Assembly (NCBI GenBank): GCA_964627505.1
Contig: CAZVKB010000019.1
Span: 1-31,572 of the forward strand
Length of the DNA stretch: 31,572 nt
Reading direction: 5' to 3'
Source: JACJWR01 sp964627505
GTDB lineage: Bacteria; Actinomycetota; Actinomycetes; S36-B12; UBA10799
Position numbers and translations under genes: made by a program. The notes below the pieces were generated by a model. The model did not search any database, had not been told where the DNA came from, and was given only the letters and a program-made list of their open reading frames with translations. Each line of letters opens with the position of its first letter. The stretch's first letter is position 1. Below, one piece after another: positions 27,006-31,572 of this stretch.

Positions 27006-27878
27006 TTACTTGCTCGTTGTGCGCCGATACTTGCGCACCGACAGTGGGATGAAAATCGCAAGCAACACCACCGTGCTGGCGACTGCGTAGAACTCCGGAT
27101 GGGTCATCGGAAATGAGTCCCCGGGCAGGCCCGTGGGGTTGCCGAAGAGTTTCCGTGCCGAGAGCACCACTGCCGAGATCGGATTCCATTCGGCTACCAC
27201 CTGCAGCCAACCTGGCATGCCTTCGATGGGCACGAAGGCATTCGACAAGAAGGTCAGCGGGAACAACCAGGCCAGCCCGGCGGTGTTGGCCACCTCCGGA
27301 CTCGGCATGTGCAAGCCCACCCAGGCACCGACCCAAATCATCGAGAATCCGAACAGCAGCAAGATCCCGTAGCCAGCCAGCGCCTCCGGGACCGACGACG
27401 TGATACTCCACCCGACGAGCAAACCGGTGAGGCTGAGCACAATCAGCACCAACACCGTGCGAATCAAGTCGGCCAGGCTGCGCCCGATCAGCACTCCCGA
27501 CGCGGCCATCGGCAGCGATCGGAAGCGATCGACGATGCCCTTGTGCATGTCTTCGCTGAGCCCCACGGTTACCCCCGCAGCAGCAAACGCCACGGTCTGG
27601 CCGAACACACCCGGAATCAGGTAGGCGCGGTAGGAGCCGCCACCCGGCACCGGGATGGCACCACCAAACACATAAGCGAAGAGCAGCACAAAGATCACCG
27701 GCTGCACAAGTGAGAAGAACAGCAGTTCCGGGACACGCGGGATTTGCAGCAAGTGGCGTTTGGTGACGATGAACCCGTCGTGCAACGCCCAACCGTAGAA
27801 CGGCCGACTCAGCATCGGCGCACCGTGGAATTGCGTCACTCCCGCGTTGCCGGAATCAGCCGCAGCCTGCGCGCTCAT
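27006..27878 (-). CDS. ABC-2 type export permease (DrrB-like)
   Basis: This 290-aa membrane protein has six predicted helices, the ABC2_membrane pattern of daunorubicin-type DrrB permeases. Characteristic segments are YLIPGVFGQTVAFAAAGVTV, SEDMHKGIVDRFRSLPM between helices 2 and 3, and NTAGLAWLFPLTFLSNAFVP near helix 5. With the ATPase encoded just before it, the two form an exporter of hydrophobic antibiotics, lipids or peptides. Its ATG overlaps the ATPase stop (ATGA), giving tight stoichiometric coupling. The substrate is unknown. Confidence 0.93.
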   Translation of the reverse strand: MSAQAAADSGNAGVTQFHGAPMLSRPFYGWALHDGFIVTKRHLLQIPRVPELLFFSLVQPVIFVLLFAYVFGGAIPVPGGGSYRAYLIPGVFGQTVAFAAAGVTVGLSEDMHKGIVDRFRSLPMAASGVLIGRSLADLIRTVLVLIVLSLTGLLVGWSITSSVPEALAGYGILLLFGFSMIWVGAWVGLHMPSPEVANTAGLAWLFPLTFLSNAFVPIEGMPGWLQVVAEWNPISAVVLSARKLFGNPTGLPGDSFPMTHPEFYAVASTVVLLAIFIPLSVRKYRRTTSK

Positions 27879-28834
27879 GCCTGCGCCGCCGTCTCTGCCG
27901 CGTGCCCAGTCAGTGACATGAACACGTCGTCCAGCGTCGGTCTGCGCAGCACGATGTCCTCCACTTCGATGCGGGCTTCGTCCAAAGCCCGCACTGCCGA
28001 GACCAGCACTGTTGAGCCACCCGACACCGGCACCGACACCGTGCGCTCGACCTCGTCGATTACCACCTCGCCGTCACCCAAATCGACCAGGGCGCTGCGG
28101 GTGGGTACGAGTTGCGCGCTAGCCACTCGCACTTCCAACCGATCCCCGCCGACGTCGGCCTTCAACTGTTCGGAGGTGCCCCGGGCGATCACGCGACCAT
28201 GGTCGATCACCACGATCGTGTCGGCCAATTGGTCGGCCTCTTCCAGATATTGGGTGGTGAGCAGCACCGTGGTGCCGTCGCGGACGAGGTCGTCGATCAC
28301 ATTCCACAATTCCAGCCGGGACCGTGGGTCCAACCCGGTGGTGGGCTCGTCCAGGAACAGGATCTCCGGCCGAGCTACCAAGCTCGCTGCCAGGTCCAGG
28401 CGCCGCCGCATACCCCCGGAGTACGTCTTCACCGGCCGGTCGGCAGCGTCGGTGAGCCGGAAGCGGTCGAGCAGTTCCACAGCCCGTTGTTTCACATACG
28501 TCGGCTGCAAGTGATAGAGCCCGCCGAACATGGCGATGTTCTCGCGCCCGGTGAGGTACTCGTCCAACGCGGCGTATTGCCCGGTGAGCCCGATGGCCCG
28601 GCGCACGTCGTTGGGCTTCTTGCTTACGTCGAAGCCGGCGACGGTCGCCCGGCCAGCATCGGCGGTGAGCAGCGTCGAGAGAATCCGCACCGCCGTGGTT
28701 TTGCCCGCGCCATTGGGTCCGAGCAAGCCCAGTACCGATCCCCGGGGCACCGCGAGATCAATGCCGTCGAGCGCCACCACCTCGCCGAACTTTTTCACCA
28801 GGCCTTCGGCTTGGACGGCAATATCAGTTGTCAT
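27875..28834 (-). CDS. ABC exporter ATP-binding protein (DrrA-like)
   Basis: This 319-aa ATPase has Walker A GPNGAGKT (residues 39-46), the signature YSGGMRRRLDLA, Walker B EILFLDEPTTGLD and the switch histidine-equivalent region TTVLLTTQYLEEADQLAD. The C-terminal extension of about 90 residues with LEDIVLRRPTLDDVFMSLTG (written here as EVEDIVLRRPTLDDVF in part) is typical of DrrA-type export ATPases. It powers the DrrB-like permease encoded next, which it overlaps by 4 bases. GAGGAG lies 5 bases before the ATG. The gene begins 8 bases after the ROK kinase stop, so all three are likely in one operon. Drug, lipid or peptide efflux is possible. Confidence 0.94.
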   Translation of the reverse strand: MTTDIAVQAEGLVKKFGEVVALDGIDLAVPRGSVLGLLGPNGAGKTTAVRILSTLLTADAGRATVAGFDVSKKPNDVRRAIGLTGQYAALDEYLTGRENIAMFGGLYHLQPTYVKQRAVELLDRFRLTDAADRPVKTYSGGMRRRLDLAASLVARPEILFLDEPTTGLDPRSRLELWNVIDDLVRDGTTVLLTTQYLEEADQLADTIVVIDHGRVIARGTSEQLKADVGGDRLEVRVASAQLVPTRSALVDLGDGEVVIDEVERTVSVPVSGGSTVLVSAVRALDEARIEVEDIVLRRPTLDDVFMSLTGHAAETAAQA

Positions 28835-28842
28835 GCAACTCC

Positions 28843-29859
28843 TCAGCGCTCATCGATTGCCAGCGGGGTCCAGTACCGATCACCCATGGCCACTAGGCCG
28901 GCGGCTCCTACGATGCCAGACTCCTGACCCGCCGCGGCGGGCAAGATCCGCATCCGGCGCACGAAGCCGAATCCCGCATGCCGATCAAAAGCCTCCTGCA
29001 TGGGACCGACGAGCAGATCGCCGGCGTGCATTAGTCCGCCGCCGATCACTGCGACATCCAGATCCAGCAGCGCGGCCGTTGAGGCGAGGGCGACGCCCAC
29101 GGCTTCGCCGCTACGCCGAAATGCGGCTAGTGCGATCGGATCTCCTTCGGACGCCGACATCAGAAGCGTGACGCCGCTAGCCTCAGCATCTGCGGGAGGC
29201 TCCCATCCCTGGGCTTGCGCCCATGCGACGATGGCCGGGCCGCGGGCGATCGCCTCCAAGCAACCCTGGCCGCCGCAGACACACGGTGGACCATCCGGGT
29301 CGACTACGACGTGTCCGATGTGGCCGGAGTTGCCCAGGCCACCGTTGTTCACGCGGTTGGCCAGGATCAGCCCACCGCCGACGCCGGTGGACACCACCAT
29401 GCCCAGCGCATTGGCACTGCCTTTGGCGGCCCCGATCCAGTGTTCGGCGACGGCCACGCAGACGGCGTCGTTGTGCACGCGCACCGGACCAAACGGCCAC
29501 TTCTCCCGGATCCGACCGGCCAAGGGAAACTCGCGCCATTCGGGCAAGTTCAGCGGACTCACCACGCCCTCCGGCCAGGCCATCGGACCGGCGCACCCAC
29601 AGCCCACGCCAGCCACCCGGGTCACTCCAGCTGACGCCAACGCCTCATCGCCCACGCTGACCACGGCCTGCCAGAGCGCTTCGGTTGTGCGGTGACCGGC
29701 GGTGGCGATCCGAGCCGTACTCACGAGTTCGCCATCGAAGGTGACAACGCCGGCAGCGATTTTGGTCCCACCGACGTCAATTCCCAGGATCACATTGCTG
29801 CCGTCGTGGGACACAGCCGCTGCGGGGGTGGGCTCGGGGTGGTCTGCGCGAGTCGTCAT
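28843..29859 (-). CDS. ROK-family sugar kinase (glucokinase-like)
   Basis: This 338-aa protein has the phosphate-binding loop LGIDVGGTKIAAGVV (DVGGTK at residues 28-33) and the catalytic-region NDAVCVAVAEHW. Next come STGVGGGLI and the ROK zinc-binding motif CVCGGQGCLEA, with GNSGHIGHVVVD supplying the histidine. There is no N-terminal HTH, so it is a kinase and not a ROK repressor. It is expected to phosphorylate glucose or a related hexose with ATP. The ATG at 29859 has no Shine-Dalgarno, but CACTAT lies six bases upstream, compatible with leaderless transcription. It follows the TetR gene by 66 bases and precedes the DrrAB-like exporter. The actual sugar is uncertain. Confidence 0.9.
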   Translation of the reverse strand: MTTRADHPEPTPAAAVSHDGSNVILGIDVGGTKIAAGVVTFDGELVSTARIATAGHRTTEALWQAVVSVGDEALASAGVTRVAGVGCGCAGPMAWPEGVVSPLNLPEWREFPLAGRIREKWPFGPVRVHNDAVCVAVAEHWIGAAKGSANALGMVVSTGVGGGLILANRVNNGGLGNSGHIGHVVVDPDGPPCVCGGQGCLEAIARGPAIVAWAQAQGWEPPADAEASGVTLLMSASEGDPIALAAFRRSGEAVGVALASTAALLDLDVAVIGGGLMHAGDLLVGPMQEAFDRHAGFGFVRRMRILPAAAGQESGIVGAAGLVAMGDRYWTPLAIDER

Positions 29860-29872
29860 ATCTGAATAGTGG
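29860..29872 (-). promoter_or_regulatory. possible -10 element for leaderless ROK kinase transcript
   Basis: On the minus strand CACTAT stands six bases before the ATG at 29859, the spacing expected when transcription starts on the A of the start codon. No ribosome-binding site is present. The -35 region (TGCAAC further upstream) is weak. It is a tentative call. Confidence 0.3.
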
Positions 29873-29925
29873 CAAACCGGCGACCGCGTTGCAGGCACAC
29901 CCGGGTAGCGGTGTCCGAATCGCAA

Positions 29926-30522
29926 TCAGCGGGGTTGCGCGAGGTCTTCCAGATGCAGCCGCACCAATGTTTCCACCTGCCCGGGAGGCATGGTCGTCGG
30001 ATCGGTGAGCGCCTGCAACGACAAACCATCGACGAGCGCATGAAGACGCGCGGACTCCACCAAGAGATCCCGACTCGCGGCCACACCACCTTGCTTGCGG
30101 AAAGCGCGCAACACCACCATGAGTCCCACTCGCACCGTGACGTTGAGGTGGGTGAGGCTGCGGCTGATGTCCGGATCCGGATCCTGCGCCGCCAACAGCG
30201 ACAACCACACCTGCGAATGGCGTCGACGTTGTTCCGTGGTGGGAATGACCACCATGAGTGCTGCCACGGCGACGTCGATCGTGCAGGTGTCGAGGTCGAG
30301 TTCGACCAGTTCGGAGGTCACTGTGCCAATGTCGCGTTCCACCGCGGAGGCGATGACGTCGGAGCGCTTGGGGAAGTAGTGGCCGATCGCCGCCTTTGAC
30401 ATGCCCGCTTCGGCAGCGACCGAGCGGATCGACACTGCCGCAAAACCGGCTTGCTCAACCACCCGCCACATCGCTTCGACGATCTCGCGCCGCCGCTCCT
30501 CATGATCGACAATCTTGGGCAA
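29926..30522 (-). CDS. TetR/AcrR-family transcriptional regulator
   Basis: This 198-aa regulator starts with TTG, supported by AGGAG seven bases upstream and the family-like N-terminus PKIVDHEERRREIVEAMWRV. The HTH lies at residues about 28-57 with VSIRSVAAEAGMSKAAIGHY, followed by a BetI-like helical ligand domain. It ends 66 bases before the ROK kinase and is divergent from the RiPP genes. A 26-bp near-palindrome about 46 bases upstream of its start is a candidate operator, so self-repression and control of the downstream kinase/exporter genes are likely; control of the divergent RiPP genes is possible. Its ligand is unknown. Confidence 0.93.
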   Translation of the reverse strand: MPKIVDHEERRREIVEAMWRVVEQAGFAAVSIRSVAAEAGMSKAAIGHYFPKRSDVIASAVERDIGTVTSELVELDLDTCTIDVAVAALMVVIPTTEQRRRHSQVWLSLLAAQDPDPDISRSLTHLNVTVRVGLMVVLRAFRKQGGVAASRDLLVESARLHALVDGLSLQALTDPTTMPPGQVETLVRLHLEDLAQPR

Positions 30523-30567
30523 TGTGCGCTCCTAGCAATTCCAGGTTGCCTCGACGATGGCTTCGGT

Positions 30568-30593
30568 CCGATCCGCGGTTTATCGCAGATCGG
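30568..30593. promoter_or_regulatory. candidate TetR operator palindrome
   Basis: The arms CCGATCCGCG (30568-30577) and CGCAGATCGG (30584-30593) are inverted repeats with one mismatch around a six-base centre. Size and position, 46 bases upstream of the TTG start of the TetR gene, fit an autoregulatory operator. It is also upstream of the rightward promoter serving the RiPP genes. Confidence 0.55.
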
Positions 30594-30643
30594 AGTGCGA
30601 AGAAAAATTCCCCCACCTTGGCCTTCCGTCATGCCCTCATCAC

Positions 30644-30652
30644 TGCTAAAAT
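30644..30652 (+). promoter_or_regulatory. extended -10 promoter for RiPP precursor transcript
   Basis: TGCTAAAAT gives an extended -10 (TGN) plus TAAAAT, close to the sigma-70 consensus and standing out from the GC-rich surroundings. The -35 region 17 bases before is poor (TTCCGT), as is common with extended -10 promoters. Transcription would start near 30659 and give a leader of about 170 bases before the precursor ATG. Confidence 0.5.
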
Positions 30653-30693
30653 TTATTTCGGACACTGGTCAAGAAAAGATGGGAGGAGTGCAC

Positions 30694-30768
30694 GTGCGTC
30701 GCCTTTTTGCATTCCTACCTGATTTCAGGCCATTGTGTCCAGCGTCCGTAACCGCCACCCGGCGGTAA
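30694..30768 (+). CDS. possible 24-residue ORF in the RiPP leader region
   Basis: A GTG at 30694 follows GGGAGGAG with a five-base gap, a near-ideal ribosome site. It encodes a 24-residue peptide starting (M)RRLFAFLPDFRPLCPASV and ending in two CGG arginine codons and TAA. An in-frame ATG at 30679 is an alternative but lacks a site. The end of the frame lies inside the right arm of the hairpin at 30746-30771, so its translation could affect that structure. It may be a regulatory leader peptide, a tiny biosynthetic peptide, or chance. I recognise no homolog. Confidence 0.35.
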   Translation: MRRLFAFLPDFRPLCPASVTATRR

Positions 30769-30771
30769 CGG
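30746..30771 (+). other. imperfect hairpin before RiPP precursor
   Basis: The arms CCGTAACCGCC (30746-30756) and GGCGGTAACGG (30761-30771) pair with one mismatch around the four-base loop ACCC. There is no following T-tract. It could be an attenuator, an mRNA-stabilising structure or, as DNA, a protein-binding site. Confidence 0.5.
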
Positions 30772-30829
30772 CACCCCGCACGCGGCGCCGCGCCGTGCGC
30801 GATTGCACTCACAACCGGAAGGACACCAC

Positions 30830-31126
30830 ATGGCAGATTCAGCCCGCGTCACCGAACTCATCCGAGCGATCGCCTCCGATGCCGCTCTGCGCGACCGCCT
30901 CGCTGCGGCCAACGACGCCGAGCGGGCCGCGATCCTCGACTCGATGGGCTTCGGCGACGTCAGCCCCGCCGACGTTGCGGCCAACGCCTCGCAGTTCGTC
31001 CCGCAAGTGGTCGAGGAGATCGACGACGCTGAACTCGAGACCGTCGCCGGCGGTGGCGACACCATCACCACGACGACCACCACCACCACAGTCACCGCTT
31101 CGGCGTCGGCTGCGGTTGCCACCTGA
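30830..31126 (+). CDS. RiPP precursor peptide, Nif11-like leader with poly-Thr core
   Basis: This 98-aa protein has an alpha-helical Nif11-like leader (residues about 1-75) with IASDAALRDRLAAANDAERA and SMGFGDVSPADVAANASQF, an acidic stretch EEIDDAELE, and a double-glycine type junction VAGGG (72-76). The predicted core is only 22-23 residues: Asp-Thr-Ile, eight threonines (80-87), then VTASASAAVAT. About half of it is Thr or Ser, and Cys is absent. A YcaO gene follows, so the core is probably a substrate for cyclodehydration of Thr/Ser to (methyl)oxazolines. The ATG at 30830 follows GGAAGGA; an in-frame TTG at 30803 lacks a site. Product and cleavage point are inferred. Confidence 0.85.
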   Translation: MADSARVTELIRAIASDAALRDRLAAANDAERAAILDSMGFGDVSPADVAANASQFVPQVVEEIDDAELETVAGGGDTITTTTTTTTVTASASAAVAT

Positions 31127-31142
31127 TCGTCCTTGCACCACT

Positions 31143-31176
31143 CCGCCGGGTGCCTGGATCCACAGGCACCCGGCGG
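31143..31176 (+). terminator. perfect 14-bp hairpin between precursor and ycaO
   Basis: The arms CCGCCGGGTGCCTG (31143-31156) and CAGGCACCCGGCGG (31163-31176) are perfectly complementary around a six-base loop. It starts 17 bases after the precursor stop. The following sequence is CTTCCCC, not a strong T-tract. It is probably a partial terminator or an RNA-stabilising element that keeps precursor mRNA in excess of enzyme mRNA. Confidence 0.75.
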
Positions 31177-31270
31177 CTTCCCCGCCACCGCAAACCCGCC
31201 TCTGCGAGCACCCTCACCCGCCCCACCCATCATCCGCCCCACCAACGTGTGGACTTCCAGGAGCAACTCC

Positions 31271-31572
31271 ATGGCCGACGCCATCGTCATCGACGGCACC
31301 GCACATCGCGCCCAAAAGGGCTTTTTCCACGGCACCCAGCGCACCGCGCCCCCGGAAACCACGCTTGAGAACATCCGCCGGGTCGCCCCCACCGTGGGGC
31401 TCACCCGCCTCGCTGACGTCACCGGCCTCGACCGCATCGGCATCCCCACCGTGGTGGGCTACCGGCCCAACTCCCCCACCCTGACAGTGTCCGGCGGCAA
31501 AGGTTTCACCACCTTGGCAGCGACGGTGTCGGCGGGCATGGAGGCCGTGGAAATTTGGCACGCCGAGAACCC
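31271..31572 (+). CDS. YcaO-domain cyclodehydratase, 3' end beyond window
   Basis: Only the first 100 codons are visible, but they carry the YcaO N-terminal signature: a FHGTQRTAPPETTLENIRRV start, VGLTRLADVTGLDRIGIPTV, the GYRPNSPTLTVSGGKGF strand, and the ATP-binding helix SGGMEAVEIWHAE with conserved glutamates. YcaO enzymes use ATP to activate peptide amides and form azolines (or thioamides/amidines) in RiPPs. The ATG is preceded by AGGAG seven bases upstream. It follows the poly-Thr precursor by 144 bases that include a strong hairpin. No fused E1-like partner domain is present at the N-terminus; a partner, dehydrogenase, protease or exporter would have to lie further right, outside the window. 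Confidence 0.9.
   Translation, partial: MADAIVIDGTAHRAQKGFFHGTQRTAPPETTLENIRRVAPTVGLTRLADVTGLDRIGIPTVVGYRPNSPTLTVSGGKGFTTLAATVSAGMEAVEIWHAEN

Larger units (their letters stand above)
30523..30829. other. divergent regulatory region between TetR and RiPP precursor
   Basis: These 307 bases contain the most AT-rich stretch of the window (about 30600-30680). Within it I see a near-palindrome (30568-30593), an extended -10 promoter reading rightward (30644-30652), a possible 24-codon ORF (30694-30768) and a hairpin (30746-30771). A strong ribosome site GGAAGGA for the precursor lies at its right end. Details are listed separately. Confidence 0.7.

Noticed and set aside
30803..30829. Longer precursor start at the in-frame TTG 30803
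   Set aside because: No ribosome site precedes it, whereas GGAAGGA is well placed before the ATG at 30830, which gives a normal Nif11-like start.
31060..31095. Poly-Thr run as a sequencing or frameshift artefact
   Set aside because: The eight Thr codons are a mixture of ACC, ACG and ACA, the frame is open on both sides, and it ends in a normal stop, so a real coding run is more likely, although slippage variants are possible.

Overview
The window looks like chromosomal DNA from a high-GC actinobacterium. The evidence is a mycothiol S-conjugate amidase (Mca), a DUF4307 protein divergent from it, a PIN-PhoH fusion, a short cis-prenyltransferase and many GTG/TTG starts. From memory, the greA / DUF4307 / mca / small TM protein group, together with a cis-prenyltransferase and phoH2, recalls the Mycobacterium tuberculosis Rv1080c-Rv1095 area. 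A run of exactly 100 N (14036-14135) shows that this is a scaffolded draft, so the species is not assigned. No rRNA, tRNA, CRISPR array or insertion sequence was seen.

Layout. (1) 195-2970: a membrane-anchored alpha/beta hydrolase, a flavodoxin-like protein and PhoH. (2) 3285-13890, all on the + strand: an acetate module. It holds DUF485-ActP, acetyl-CoA synthetase, a LytS/LytTR two-component pair, a second small membrane protein plus SLC5 symporter, a DUF294 nucleotidyltransferase-like protein and a membrane-anchored DEDDh exonuclease. Many of these genes overlap by 1-4 bases, so they are probably co-translated. (3) 13895-14135: a 23-bp tandem repeat next to the assembly gap. (4) 14136-21243: a hydrolase truncated by the gap, a triple-PAS diguanylate cyclase, a cis-prenyltransferase and a large membrane GGDEF protein whose EAL domain is degenerate. 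(5) 21266-25613: MFS transporter, DUF3817, SURF1-like and small TM proteins, Mca, DUF4307 and GreA. (6) 25663-30522, all on the - strand: a tandem (double) TetR protein, a DrrAB-like ABC exporter, a ROK sugar kinase and a TetR regulator. (7) 30523-31572: a divergently transcribed RiPP locus.

The most interesting part is the right end. A 98-aa precursor has a Nif11-like leader, an AGGG junction and a core containing eight consecutive threonines. It is followed by a perfect 14-bp hairpin and then by the start of a YcaO cyclodehydratase that runs off the window. The core has no cysteine, so any azoline formation would be on Thr/Ser only. The second notable system is the acetate module. It couples a histidine kinase, a response regulator, a symporter, a nucleotidyltransferase-like protein and a membrane nuclease; the role of the last two is unknown.
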